64,000 nucleotides of DNA from assembly GCA_964542915.1 (NCBI GenBank), contig CAZIVP010000004.1, forward strand, positions 124,001-188,000, written 5' to 3'. Made by a program: the position numbers and the translations under genes. Under the pieces are notes generated by a model, which worked only from the letters and a program-made list of their open reading frames with translations, had not been told where the DNA came from and made no database searches. The stretch is from CAZIVP01 sp964542915 (lineage in GTDB: Bacteria > Calditrichota > Calditrichia > Calditrichales > Calditrichaceae). Each line of letters starts with the position of its first letter. Position 1 is the stretch's first letter. Below, in pieces: positions 1 through 9,804 of the stretch.

Positions 1-1
1 A

Positions 2-823
2 GCGCTTCTCTCATTCGATGACGCCAACATCGTGGATACTTGTGGTACCGGCGGCGCTCACCTTTCTACATTCAACATTTCAACCGTTGCAGCGTTTGTT
101 ACCGCAGGCGCCGGCGTCAAAGTGGCCAAACACGGACATTATTCCGTCTCGGGAAAATGCGGCAGCGCTGACCTGTTGAAACGACTTGGCGTCAATATCA
201 CATCGTTTGATAAAACCAAAATGCGCGAGTGCATTGATCGGATCGGTATTACCTTTATCATTGCTTCAAATATACATAATTACTGGCGCTACGCACAGGG
301 ACCGCGTCAGGAAATTGGCGCTCGTACTATATTTAATCTATTAGGGCCGATCACCAACCCGGCCCGTATTCGCCGACAGCTAATCGGCGTATACGATAAG
401 GACCTTATGCAAAAACTGGCGCAGGTTATGCGTGAACTTGGCTCGGAACACGTTATGATTGTGCATGGCCAGGAAGGGCTGGATGAAATTTCGATTACGG
501 GAACAACCTATATCGCAGAGCTGATCAACGATGCAATTGAACATTACGAAATTGTGCCCGAAGATTTCGGCTTTAAAACCGCCGGTTTATCGTCCATACA
601 GTCATATTCCTGCGAGCAAAGTGTTAAAATTTTGCACGAAGTTTTACAAGGTATAGACGGTCCGCCTCTCGATACGGTATTGTTAAACGCCGGCGCCGCT
701 ATCAAAGTGAGCGGTCGTGTGTCTTCTCTTAAAGAAGGTATTGAATTGGCAAAAGAGTCGGTCTGCAGCGGTTCCGCCCGCGAAAAATTGAATCAATTAA
801 TCGAATTCACCCAAGCATTCTGA
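2..823 (+). CDS. trpD: Anthranilate phosphoribosyltransferase, C-terminal part
   Basis: Joins anthranilate to PRPP to give phosphoribosyl-anthranilate, the second step of tryptophan synthesis. The reading frame is open from base 2, so the N-terminus (roughly 70 residues in this family) lies before the window. Visible are the PRPP-binding glycine loop DTCGTGG followed by TFNIST, the KHG segment with GSAD, the motif GARTIFNLLGPITNPA, and GLDEIS near the middle of the fragment. The loop has Ala where many TrpD proteins have Asp or Ser after GTGG, and KHGHY where many have KHGNR; aromatic residues at that place occur in other TrpD proteins, so I read this as normal variation. The next gene is a chorismate mutase, so an aromatic amino acid cluster probably continues upstream. 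Confidence 0.93.
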   Translation, partial: ALLSFDDANIVDTCGTGGAHLSTFNISTVAAFVTAGAGVKVAKHGHYSVSGKCGSADLLKRLGVNITSFDKTKMRECIDRIGITFIIASNIHNYWRYAQGPRQEIGARTIFNLLGPITNPARIRRQLIGVYDKDLMQKLAQVMRELGSEHVMIVHGQEGLDEISITGTTYIAELINDAIEHYEIVPEDFGFKTAGLSSIQSYSCEQSVKILHEVLQGIDGPPLDTVLLNAGAAIKVSGRVSSLKEGIELAKESVCSGSAREKLNQLIEFTQAF

Positions 824-849
824 AGTCCGCACAATTAGGTGTAAAAAAA

Positions 850-878
850 TTGATTTTTTAGGTCTTCTGGTATATTTT
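850..878 (+). promoter_or_regulatory. Possible sigma70-type promoter before aroQ
   Basis: TTGATT at 850-855 and TATTTT at 873-878 are 17 bases apart; an overlapping TATATT at 871-876 would give 15. It lies in the 127-base gap between trpD and the chorismate mutase, which is otherwise AT-rich and featureless. It would drive the aroQ-mltG-pcrA run. The boxes are imperfect, so this is tentative. Confidence 0.4.
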
Positions 879-950
879 AAAATTTCTCTAAAGCATTCTG
901 GTGTGTTCGTATCAATTTTAATTTTTTAAGGATGGGGTGAAACGTACTAT

Positions 951-1232
951 ATGGATGCAGGCCATTTGAAAGGCGAATCAATTGATAAACTTAGAAATGC
1001 AATTGATGAGATCGATGAAGAGATATTGAACCTGTTAAACAAGCGTATTGAGATCGCACAACGGATTGGTCGAATAAAAAAAGAAAATAATTTACCCGTG
1101 TATGTTCCTGAGCGGGAAGAGACAATAATAAGCCGTTTAAAACGTAAAAATCCCGGCCCGATAAATGAACAATCCATTCAGAATGTATTTAATGTAATCA
1201 TTGAAGAAACGCGGTTGCATGAAGCATTATAA
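951..1232 (+). CDS. Chorismate mutase, AroQ class
   Basis: Converts chorismate to prephenate at the branch to phenylalanine and tyrosine. The 93-residue protein is the length of a free-standing AroQ (all-helical) mutase domain. It shows the N-terminal helix LRNAIDEIDEEILNLLNKR with the active-site Arg, a Lys-rich turn, then the conserved PEREETIISRL and a final helix ending EETRLHEA. No prephenate dehydratase or DAHP synthase domain is attached. A GGATGGGG stretch precedes the ATG. It follows trpD after a 127-base gap and is five bases ahead of mltG, so aromatic synthesis here abuts an envelope/replication run. Family is clear; whether the partner enzyme is a separate dehydratase or dehydrogenase cannot be seen. 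Confidence 0.9.
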   Translation: MDAGHLKGESIDKLRNAIDEIDEEILNLLNKRIEIAQRIGRIKKENNLPVYVPEREETIISRLKRKNPGPINEQSIQNVFNVIIEETRLHEAL

Positions 1233-1237
1233 TAACA

Positions 1238-2266
1238 ATGACAGAGAAACAAAAAGGCATTTTAATCATATTAATTTTGGTTCCGTTTCTAACCATTGAT
1301 ATTTTGGATTACTTTATAATTCCAAATAAGATAAAGGACGAAGTCAAAATACCCGTTACCATTCCCAAAGGGGCGACATTAAGCCAAATTGCCGATACGT
1401 TGCACAAATACAAGATCATAGAAAATAAAGATATGTTCACATATTGGAGCGTCTTCACAGGAAAGGAGAACAAACTACGAGCAGGACGTTATCGGTTACC
1501 GGGGCATTTGACGTATCCTCAATTGCTCTCTTATTTAACGTCGACAAAAGAGACGCCGCTCTATATTACCCTGATTGAAGGCTCCAGTAATAATGAAATT
1601 GCCCGTTCACTGGCGCACACATTACCGATCGATACAGCCCGGTTCGATTCACTCTGCCATGATCCCGCCTTTATTGAGGAACTGTTGGACGAAAGGCGCC
1701 CAACGCTTACGGGGTATTTATTACCTGAAACGTATGCGTTTGCCTGGGGCATCGATGAAAAAGATATTATCCGGCACCTGGTGGGTGAAACCTTACAGAT
1801 ATTCAAAGCGGATAGTGTGCGTAAGGCAATGAAATCGGTACAATTAGATCGGCATGAAGTGATTACGCTGGCATCCATAATCGAGGGAGAGGCCATGATC
1901 GATTCGGAACGGACCACCATTTCCTCGGTGTACCACAACCGTTTGAAAAGGGGAATGAGGCTCCAGGCCGATCCGACGATTCAATTTATTTTGCCCGGAC
2001 CGCCGCGAAGATTGTTATATAAAGATCTCGCAATCGATTCGCCGTACAATACCTATCGCTACAGCGGGCTTCCGCCCGGTCCCATTAATAATCCGGGTAA
2101 GGCTTCTATTTTAGCCGCCTTGTTTCCGGAAGATACGGATTATTACTTTTTTGTGGCGCGGGGCGATGGCGGCCATGTGTTCTCCAGGACGGCCCGGGAG
2201 CATTCCAGGGCTAAAGCCGAGTTCAACAAAATTCGCCGAGAAGTTAGGAAAAAACGCAAGGAATAA
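1238..2266 (+). CDS. mltG: Endolytic murein transglycosylase MltG (YceG)
   Basis: Cuts nascent peptidoglycan strands at the inner membrane and so helps set glycan chain length. The 342 residues match the family's usual length. One N-terminal membrane segment (about residues 8-28) anchors a periplasmic part with a LysM-like region, then the YceG catalytic domain. The catalytic Glu sits in LASIIEGEA (about residue 215), followed by LQADPTIQF, YNTYRYSGLPPGPI and a C-terminal FSRTAREH. It starts five bases after the chorismate mutase stop and ends six bases before pcrA, so it is almost certainly co-transcribed with both. Confidence 0.94.
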   Translation: MTEKQKGILIILILVPFLTIDILDYFIIPNKIKDEVKIPVTIPKGATLSQIADTLHKYKIIENKDMFTYWSVFTGKENKLRAGRYRLPGHLTYPQLLSYLTSTKETPLYITLIEGSSNNEIARSLAHTLPIDTARFDSLCHDPAFIEELLDERRPTLTGYLLPETYAFAWGIDEKDIIRHLVGETLQIFKADSVRKAMKSVQLDRHEVITLASIIEGEAMIDSERTTISSVYHNRLKRGMRLQADPTIQFILPGPPRRLLYKDLAIDSPYNTYRYSGLPPGPINNPGKASILAALFPEDTDYYFFVARGDGGHVFSRTAREHSRAKAEFNKIRREVRKKRKE

Positions 2267-2272
2267 TAGTGA

Positions 2273-4489
2273 ATGGCCTTTGATTTATCCCAATTAAACG
2301 AAGTGCAACAAGCCGCTGTAAAAACCACCGAGGGCCCGGTATTGATACTGGCCGGCGCAGGCAGCGGAAAAACCCGAACTTTAACGCATCGTATTGCTTA
2401 TCTCATCGATGAAAAAAAAGTAAAACCATCCAATATCTTGGCGGTCACATTTACCAATAAAGCCGCCAAAGAAATGAAAAACCGTGTGGAGCAATTAATC
2501 GAAGCCCGTTTGCAGCCCCTCTGGATTGGAACCTTTCACAGCATTTCCGCAAGAATTTTACGCATGGAGGCGCAATATCTGGGATTTGAGAGGAACTTTT
2601 CAATCTACGATGTGGACGACCAGGTGCGAGCCCTTAAAAAGGTCATGAGCGTTTTAAATGTTCCCCGCCAGCTCTATTCGGCCAAAATGATCCAAAGCCG
2701 TCTTTCGCGCATGAAAAATAAATATCTGTATCCGCAAAACTACCTGGAATCGGCTGAAGTGGACGAACTCGGAAAGTATCTGCCCGATATTCACAAATAT
2801 TATCAACATCAGTTGAAGGAGAGCAACGCCTTTGATTTTGACGATTTGTTGATCAAACCAATTGAACTGTTTAAACAATTTCCGGATATCCGAAAAAAGT
2901 ATTCGGAAAAATTCCACTATACTTTGATTGATGAATACCAGGACATTAACCAAGCCCAATATCTTTTCGTCAAAACGCTGGTAGAGGATCATAAAAATAT
3001 CTGTGTCGTGGGAGATGAAGATCAATCCATTTATGGATGGCGAGGGGCCAATATCAATAATATTCTGAATTTTAACAAGGATTTCAGTGAAGCCAGAGTA
3101 TTTAAACTGGAAGAAAATTACCGGTCGTATGACAACATATTAAAAGCCGCCAACGCCGTTGTGAGGCACAACCAGGAACGCATCGGTAAGGAATTATGGA
3201 CGCGCCTGGAGGGCGGTGCTAAAATTGCCCTGTACGAAGCGGAAAATGAAAATGATGAAGCCAGCCGGATTGTCGAAATCATTCACGATGAAATGTACAC
3301 AAAGAAGCGGCGTTTCAGTGATATTGCCATTCTGTATCGGACAAATGCCCAGAGTCGTACCATCGAGGATGCGCTGCGAAGAAACGCCATAAGTTACCAC
3401 GTGGTCGGCGGAACCAAATTTTACGACCGTAAGGAGATTAAGGACTTGCTGGCGTATCTGAGGGTCGTCATTAATCCTGCCGACAGCATTTCGTTAAAGC
3501 GAATCGTTAATTTCCCCCTCCGGGGCATCGGAGAAACGACGGTCAATAAGATAGAAAAATTTGCCGAAGAAGAGGGCATTAATCTTTTCGATGCCATGGG
3601 GCGCGTCCATGAAATTGATTCCATTTCACCGGCCATGAGCAGTCGCGTCGATGAATTCCACCAGCTTATTAATAAATTTATCGGACTCAAAAACGAACTG
3701 AACGGAGGAGAATTGGCGGCGACGCTGGCCTCCGAGACCGGCATCATACATCATTATAAAACCGAGTATGATCAATACGAAAGTGAGAGCAGAGTTGCAA
3801 ACATCCAGGAATTGATCAACAGTATCGAAGATTTCAGTACACAGCGGGAGTCCGATAATCTGGACGCCACCCTTGCCTCATTTCTCGAAGAGGTGAGCCT
3901 TATGACCGATGTGGATCAATGGAATCAGCAGGAAAACACCGTTACATTAATGACGTTACATGCCGCCAAAGGCCTGGAATTTCCCGTCGTTTGCATAACC
4001 GGTCTCGAGATGGGCCTGATTCCCTTGCAACGAAACGACGCCGATCTGAGCGAATTGGAAGAGGAACGGCGACTGCTCTATGTGGGTATGACCCGAGCCG
4101 AGGAAAATTTATACATCAGTTATGCCCGCAGAAGGCGTCGGTATAATAACTATAAACAAACCACTCCTTCGCTCTTCGTGGATGAAATACCCGGAGAACT
4201 TATCGCGATGAACGGCCGGAAGGAGACGCCTCAAAAACAACGCAAGAGCCGCAATACAGCCCGTCGTAAAAAGCTCGAACAATATTTTGATGAGCCTTCT
4301 TCGCAAAATCGGGATGATGAACTTTACAAGGTTGGCCAGCCCGTCTATCACGAGACATTTGGTAAAGGAAAGATTATGGAACTCGAGGGTTCCGGCGATA
4401 ATATGAAAATTACCGTTCATTTTTCGGATGAAGATATAACGAAGAAATTGATCAAAAAGTATGCAAATCTTTCACCACTCGAAACTTAG
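2273..4489 (+). CDS. pcrA: ATP-dependent DNA helicase UvrD/PcrA type
   Basis: A superfamily 1A 3'-5' DNA helicase used in nucleotide excision and mismatch repair and in clearing replication forks. Motifs run in the standard order: Walker A AGAGSGKT (27-34), TFTNKAAKEMK, Walker B DEYQD, motif III GDEDQSIYGWRGA, the NYRS motif, motif V TLHAAKGLEF and motif VI EERRLLYVGMTRA. The 738 residues are typical of PcrA/UvrD. The last 60 residues (VGQPVYHETFGKGKI onward) form the Tudor-like C-terminal domain that in PcrA contacts RNA polymerase. UvrD and PcrA cannot be told apart safely here. The start is six bases after mltG. Confidence 0.93.
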   Translation: MAFDLSQLNEVQQAAVKTTEGPVLILAGAGSGKTRTLTHRIAYLIDEKKVKPSNILAVTFTNKAAKEMKNRVEQLIEARLQPLWIGTFHSISARILRMEAQYLGFERNFSIYDVDDQVRALKKVMSVLNVPRQLYSAKMIQSRLSRMKNKYLYPQNYLESAEVDELGKYLPDIHKYYQHQLKESNAFDFDDLLIKPIELFKQFPDIRKKYSEKFHYTLIDEYQDINQAQYLFVKTLVEDHKNICVVGDEDQSIYGWRGANINNILNFNKDFSEARVFKLEENYRSYDNILKAANAVVRHNQERIGKELWTRLEGGAKIALYEAENENDEASRIVEIIHDEMYTKKRRFSDIAILYRTNAQSRTIEDALRRNAISYHVVGGTKFYDRKEIKDLLAYLRVVINPADSISLKRIVNFPLRGIGETTVNKIEKFAEEEGINLFDAMGRVHEIDSISPAMSSRVDEFHQLINKFIGLKNELNGGELAATLASETGIIHHYKTEYDQYESESRVANIQELINSIEDFSTQRESDNLDATLASFLEEVSLMTDVDQWNQQENTVTLMTLHAAKGLEFPVVCITGLEMGLIPLQRNDADLSELEEERRLLYVGMTRAEENLYISYARRRRRYNNYKQTTPSLFVDEIPGELIAMNGRKETPQKQRKSRNTARRKKLEQYFDEPSSQNRDDELYKVGQPVYHETFGKGKIMELEGSGDNMKITVHFSDEDITKKLIKKYANLSPLET

Positions 4490-4493
4490 CGAA

Positions 4494-7400
4494 ATGCTGA
4501 ACCGCACAATCAAGCGATACAACAGAGGGTTTACGGTACCGTTTATGAAATGGGTTATCTTTTTTATAATAAACATATTACTGCTACAACAACCGTTATT
4601 TGCACAAAACGATTCCGAAAGCAATGCTTTTTCGTATCCGCTGAAACTCTACAATCAGGAATTTTATGATCTCGCTGCACAACAGTTTGCGCAGTTCTAT
4701 AATAAGTTTCCCCAGAGCAGCAGAGCGGATGATGCAAGATATTATGCCGGCATGGCTTATTTTAAATTGAATCAGTTCGAAAAAGCACGGGCCGAATTCC
4801 AATCACTCGCGATCGAATATCCAAAAAGCGACAAAGCCGCGGAAAGCTGGTTTAAAACCGGCGAAAGCCTCGCAAATCTTGGTCAATACGAAGATGCAGC
4901 CAAATCGTTTGAAACCATTCGTTTGCTTTACTCTCAACATCCGCTTGCGCCGGAAGGTTTATACCGGGCGGGCGGTCTTTATTTAAAATTAAAGCAAACC
5001 GACAAAGCCTATCGCACATTCAGCGTAATCCTGGAACGCTACAGTTCGTCCAATTTTTACTTTCCGGCGATGGTTAAATCGGCTCAATCATTAATTGAGC
5101 TCGGGGAGTTACAAAAAGCACGTCAAAACATCAAAAAGGCGCTCAGCGGAGAAATCAGCTCTGAAACAAAAGCGCAAGCACTGTTTGTTAACGCACGTAT
5201 TTATATTAAACAAGGATATGCCGAGCAGGCTATAGACGCGTTAACGCAGTTGAGTAAACAATACAAGAATAGTTCGGTATACGGACAGGCCTGCCAGCAA
5301 TTGGGTGAGCTTCATCTGCAACAAAAAGATTACGATAACGCACGGAAATTCTATGAACGCGCCCTAAAAACGGATTTGGACTCCTTGGACCGCAATCGTT
5401 TACACATTCGTTTGGGCGATGTTTACTATCTTAGCGAACAGTATGTATTGGCGCGGGAGCGTTATCAAAAGGTTGAGACGGCGCGGAACGATTCTCTTGC
5501 CTCGGCAATCAAGCTAAAAATAGCACTAACGCTGGATAAACAAGGCCTCACTTTTAAATCACTGGAAACGTTACAACCCATCATTGAAGAGCCTTCCCGA
5601 TTACAATCCGCCATGGGAAAACAGATTAGCCAAAACTATCTGCAATGGCTGGAAAAAGAGAACGAAAACGATAAAGCCATCGCCTTTCTGCAACAAATGC
5701 TAAGTATGGTTAATGATCCGCAGTTAAAATTGAATTACAGTATAAAATTAGCCACATTGTTGGAGCAGGAACGCGAGTGGCGTACCATTATTCGCGTACT
5801 TGAACCTCTGCAACATGCCTATCACAAAAACAAAGAAGAAGATGCGATTATCTGGCATCTGGCAAAAGCCCATCAGGCATTACAGGAATTCGAAAAAGCA
5901 CGTTACTATTATAGCTACTTGTTAAACCATTTAACCGCTTCCGCATATTACGAAAAAGCCCGCACGAGACTCGGATATCTGAACGATTATAAGATTATTG
6001 AACAGGGCCAGGCGGTTAATCAGATGGCAGCGTTACTCGGCAACATGTTTGAGCAGGAAGATAAAGGCGGACTAAAATATAAGTTGGGGCTTATTTATTT
6101 CAGAGAATTGAAAGATTACCAAAAGGCCAGGCAACAGTTCGAATCCGCCCTTAACGATACCCCCAGCAGGAAAGGGGATATACATCTGTACCTCGGTAAA
6201 ACCTATTTAAAACTGGCCCGCCGCGAGCCTTTCTCGAAAAACAAAACGCCGGAATTGCTAAAACTGGCGAGGGAACAATTCAAAATGGCGGTAGCCAACC
6301 GATCCTCCTGTAGCAATCCCGATGAAGCATCGTGGTTGATGGTCAAAACAACCATCGGGATTGATACGGTTTCCATTTCAAAAGAGAAACAACTGATCGA
6401 AGCGCTCATAAACAAATTTCCCAACAGCCCTTTAAAAGAGGAGTGGTTTGCGCATTTAGCCATAGCCCTTTCCTTTAAACCGGAATTTAATGACTCATCC
6501 ATTGTCTATTTTGAAAAACTGTTGCAAAATTATGAGAACTCCGACAATTATGCCGATTATCTTTATAAATATGCCAAGCTGATCAAAGACACACAGCCGT
6601 CCCGATCGGTGGAATTATTTAAACGCATCGTTTCAAATTACCCTTTAAGTAATCCGGCGGCGGAAGCACTCTTCGAGGTAGCGCGCCATTACGAGCATCA
6701 AACTTTGTATAATGATGCCGCCAAACTCTACGAAAAACTGACAAATGAATACTATTATTGCGATATTGCCGAAGAGGTCGGGCAACAACTTGGTTACATT
6801 TATCTGAAAAGCGGACAGGAAGAAAAGGCGGAAGCAATATTTTACAGCGGTTTGCATTTACCGTTTCTATCAGACCCGGTTATGACTAATGAATTCATTC
6901 CGACCGAACGTTTAAATAACTTATATTTTCTGGGCGAAATTTACACGGATCGAAAAACATACAATAAGGCGTTGCGTTATCTTAAATTGTATCTTAACTA
7001 CAGCGGCGAAAATGATCGATTTGTGGACCGCGCGCGCTTTAACATCGCAGACATTTACTACGATAACAATCAAAAACGGATTGCACTGGAAAATTTTAAA
7101 TCCATTACACAAAGCGATTCGGCGCTATTTGTTCAGTCGCGTTTGCGTATGGCTGAGATTTATTTTGAAGTTGAAGATTACACACAATCCGCCGAAACCT
7201 ACAATCAATTGATGAACCGATTGAGCGATCATAGAGACGAAAGCAAGCTTTACGGACGCTATATAATAGCATTGATAAGACAGGGTAACATAAAAGGGGC
7301 GAGAGATCATATCCGAACGTACAAAAAGCGCTTTTCCGACTCCAAGGATTACCAGGCACAGTTTATACTTGAACTCGGTAAATATGCACGACTCAATAAA

Positions 7401-8174
7401 AATTTCAATCGCGCCCAAAATTATTTTAACGAGGTTAAGAAAAACTACAAGTCATCCGAATATGTGGATGATGCGGATTATTACAGAGCTCTTGTGTTTA
7501 TAACGCAGAACAAGACGGAACAGGCTTTTGAAATTCTCAGTAATTTTTATACAAATTACCCGGAGAGCGATCAACTGGCGGCTGCATTAAACACGCTCGG
7601 AAACTTATACCATCGATCTGAAAAATACGATTCGGCGATTACGATGTTTAAAAACGCCTTAACCTATTGCCGTGACAGTGAACAGGAGAAGACGATTTTG
7701 TCCAATTTAGTCAACACCTACTCATTAACCGGATTTTGGGATGCAGCACAGGGTATGGCTCGGAAATATGTGGAAAAATTTCCCTATGCCGAAGACCTTC
7801 TGGATAAAAAGATTACGATTGCGCGGGCCTACATCGAGTTAAACCAGTATCAAAACGCCGTTGATTATTTAAGAAAATTAAAACTTGAAACAGACAGCGA
7901 ACGCGAGCCGGAAGTTCAGTTTTATATAGGCGACGCATTGTATCAGGCCGGACGCTACGAAGAAGCCATTGCGGAATTTGTGAAAATACCATTGCTTTCG
8001 AAAAAGACCAAGTTACAGTGGGAAGCCAGCGCCCTTTACTATTCCGGTAAAAGCTACGAAAAACTGGGCCGCATTGGCGACGCCATCCGGATGTATGAGG
8101 AAATCGTGAAACGACCGGGTATCGACGTTGTATTGAAAGATGAAGCCAAAAAACGTATTAAACAGTTACAATAA
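4494..8174 (+). CDS. Very large exported TPR-repeat protein
   Basis: About 1226 residues made almost wholly of tetratricopeptide-type helical pairs (recurrent patterns such as YxxGxxYFKLNQFEKARAEF and YDNARKFYERALK). It has a signal peptide, MKWVIFFIINILLLQQPLFA, just before the first repeats, so the repeats lie in the periplasm or on the outer membrane. TPR arrays bind other proteins; no catalytic domain is visible. Three starts are possible: 4461 (overlapping the end of pcrA), 4494 and 4545; none has a strong ribosome site, and 4545 gives the neatest signal peptide. The next gene is a TPR/PD40 lipoprotein, so the pair may form one envelope assembly. Function is not known. Confidence 0.85.
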   Translation: MLNRTIKRYNRGFTVPFMKWVIFFIINILLLQQPLFAQNDSESNAFSYPLKLYNQEFYDLAAQQFAQFYNKFPQSSRADDARYYAGMAYFKLNQFEKARAEFQSLAIEYPKSDKAAESWFKTGESLANLGQYEDAAKSFETIRLLYSQHPLAPEGLYRAGGLYLKLKQTDKAYRTFSVILERYSSSNFYFPAMVKSAQSLIELGELQKARQNIKKALSGEISSETKAQALFVNARIYIKQGYAEQAIDALTQLSKQYKNSSVYGQACQQLGELHLQQKDYDNARKFYERALKTDLDSLDRNRLHIRLGDVYYLSEQYVLARERYQKVETARNDSLASAIKLKIALTLDKQGLTFKSLETLQPIIEEPSRLQSAMGKQISQNYLQWLEKENENDKAIAFLQQMLSMVNDPQLKLNYSIKLATLLEQEREWRTIIRVLEPLQHAYHKNKEEDAIIWHLAKAHQALQEFEKARYYYSYLLNHLTASAYYEKARTRLGYLNDYKIIEQGQAVNQMAALLGNMFEQEDKGGLKYKLGLIYFRELKDYQKARQQFESALNDTPSRKGDIHLYLGKTYLKLARREPFSKNKTPELLKLAREQFKMAVANRSSCSNPDEASWLMVKTTIGIDTVSISKEKQLIEALINKFPNSPLKEEWFAHLAIALSFKPEFNDSSIVYFEKLLQNYENSDNYADYLYKYAKLIKDTQPSRSVELFKRIVSNYPLSNPAAEALFEVARHYEHQTLYNDAAKLYEKLTNEYYYCDIAEEVGQQLGYIYLKSGQEEKAEAIFYSGLHLPFLSDPVMTNEFIPTERLNNLYFLGEIYTDRKTYNKALRYLKLYLNYSGENDRFVDRARFNIADIYYDNNQKRIALENFKSITQSDSALFVQSRLRMAEIYFEVEDYTQSAETYNQLMNRLSDHRDESKLYGRYIIALIRQGNIKGARDHIRTYKKRFSDSKDYQAQFILELGKYARLNKNFNRAQNYFNEVKKNYKSSEYVDDADYYRALVFITQNKTEQAFEILSNFYTNYPESDQLAAALNTLGNLYHRSEKYDSAITMFKNALTYCRDSEQEKTILSNLVNTYSLTGFWDAAQGMARKYVEKFPYAEDLLDKKITIARAYIELNQYQNAVDYLRKLKLETDSEREPEVQFYIGDALYQAGRYEEAIAEFVKIPLLSKKTKLQWEASALYYSGKSYEKLGRIGDAIRMYEEIVKRPGIDVVLKDEAKKRIKQLQ

Positions 8175-8199
8175 CGTATAGAAAATGCAGGAGTAATTC

Positions 8200-9549
8200 A
8201 TGAAGCGTTGCTATGCCATTACTCTGATGATTGTTGCCACAGGCCTGTTGTTTTTTTCCTGTGCGTCAAAATCGAAAACCACCGAAGGACTGGAATTGGA
8301 ATTCGCCGATGCGCAAGTGCAGGCCAAAGTCGAAGAGCTGAAAGAAAAAATCGATGATAATCCAAAGAGCATGCTCTATCCCCGCCAACTGGCAACTCTT
8401 TTACATGAAAACGGGAGAAGCCTGGAAGCCCTGGAGGTGTTGGATCGTTCCTTTTCCATCGATCCGACCAATGTTGAATCGAAATATCTTTACGCCGATA
8501 TTGCCAAAAGTCTGGGCGATTATGTAAAAGCATACGGCGCTTATAAGGATGTATTGCAAAGCAGCGAAGGCAACAATTATCTGGACCGCATTGCTCCTGA
8601 ATTCGTGGACGCGTTCCAGGTAACAGCCCTGGTTAGCACCGAAGCTAACGAAGCCTATGCCAGGTTTTCGGACGACGGCAGTAAAATCATTTATCAATCC
8701 GATCAAAACGGCAACTGGGATATCTTCGAATACGACATGGAAGAGCAAACCAGTCGCGCCATTACCCATTCTCCCCATCATGAAGAAAATCCGGATTACG
8801 ATCCGCAAACGAAGTCGGTGCTTTACACATCAACCGTGGACGACCACCGCGATGTACCTTATAATCAAAAACGCCGTGAAATTTACTATCACGAGTTGGA
8901 CAACGGGAGCGAACGTAATCTTACAACGAACGGCTCCAATGATTGGTATCCGAGTTTTTCGGACAACGGGCGCTTCATTGCATTCGTCTCCGAGCGCAAT
9001 GACTTACGCGAAGTGGAATATTATAAACTGAACGGAAGTATTTTCATTATGGAACGCGACGGAAGATTTCAGCTTGAACTGACTTCTGCCGACCATAACG
9101 ACGGTCATCCCTGTATTGAACCCGAAAGCACCGAACAAGACGGAACCATCTATTTCGATTCCGATCGCAATGGCAGCCACGATATTTATAAGATGGATTT
9201 TAAAGGTGAACAATTGCAGCGCATTACCTTTAATCCCGATTGGAACGATGTTGCGCCGTACATAAATAACAACCGGGACAAAATCGTCTTCTTCTCCGAT
9301 CGCGACGGCAACTATGAATTATACCTTATGAACGCCGACGGATCATCCCAACAACGCTTAACTTCCCATACGGCGAATGATTTGAATCCCGTTTTTTCTC
9401 CGGATGGCACCAACGTGCTCTTTTATTCCAATAGGAACGGCAACTATGATTTGTATCTTATGGATTTAACCACCCAAAACGAGGCGTTCGACCGATTCGA
9501 TATCATTGCACGTATCGATCAATCTTTACAGGAAATGCAAAACGAATAA
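8200..9549 (+). CDS. TPR and PD40 beta-propeller lipoprotein (TolB-like repeats)
   Basis: A 449-residue lipoprotein. The signal peptide ends at a lipobox, LLFFSC, with Cys near residue 21. A short TPR region (about 40-120) follows, then a run of PD40/WD40-like beta-propeller blades from about residue 150 to the end, each with variants of FSDDGSKIIYQSDQNGNWDIF and FSPDGTNVLFYSNRNGNYDLY. These blades resemble those of TolB. No TolA, TolQ, TolR or Pal gene is near, so I do not call it TolB. It follows the giant TPR protein by 25 bases with a good AGGAG site, and the two are likely one transcript. It probably acts as a periplasmic scaffold or sensor. Confidence 0.85.
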   Translation: MKRCYAITLMIVATGLLFFSCASKSKTTEGLELEFADAQVQAKVEELKEKIDDNPKSMLYPRQLATLLHENGRSLEALEVLDRSFSIDPTNVESKYLYADIAKSLGDYVKAYGAYKDVLQSSEGNNYLDRIAPEFVDAFQVTALVSTEANEAYARFSDDGSKIIYQSDQNGNWDIFEYDMEEQTSRAITHSPHHEENPDYDPQTKSVLYTSTVDDHRDVPYNQKRREIYYHELDNGSERNLTTNGSNDWYPSFSDNGRFIAFVSERNDLREVEYYKLNGSIFIMERDGRFQLELTSADHNDGHPCIEPESTEQDGTIYFDSDRNGSHDIYKMDFKGEQLQRITFNPDWNDVAPYINNNRDKIVFFSDRDGNYELYLMNADGSSQQRLTSHTANDLNPVFSPDGTNVLFYSNRNGNYDLYLMDLTTQNEAFDRFDIIARIDQSLQEMQNE

Positions 9550-9596
9550 CAACGCAAGGCGATGTACTTTTGCATAACTTAGTCGGATAATCCGAA

Positions 9597-9618
9597 CCGA
9601 CGTAATCTATTATGTCGG
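9597..9618 (+). terminator. Hairpin after the PD40 lipoprotein
   Basis: CCGACGTAAT at 9597-9606 pairs with ATTATGTCGG at 9609-9618, with one G-T pair. There is no T-run after it, so it may be a weak or factor-dependent terminator or an mRNA end stabiliser. It is the only structure I see in the 255 bases before the helicase gene. Confidence 0.35.
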
Positions 9619-9804
9619 GCCGTTAATTAAGCGATAAACCTTTTCTCTCCTGCCCCAGCCGGCAATACGTTCCGGCGTCAAATGCCAGAATATAAATATC
9701 ATTGACGAGCGTATAACCAAACAAATTATTGACCTTTTTATCCAATCCGGCTAAATTCATAACCGTATTTAACACACACACAGCACGACTTTGGAGTTTA
9801 TGGT

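Noticed and set aside
4494..8174. Repeated sequence in the giant TPR gene as a DNA repeat or CRISPR-like array
   Set aside because: The repeats are at protein level (TPR pattern) with diverged DNA; no constant repeat-spacer spacing exists.
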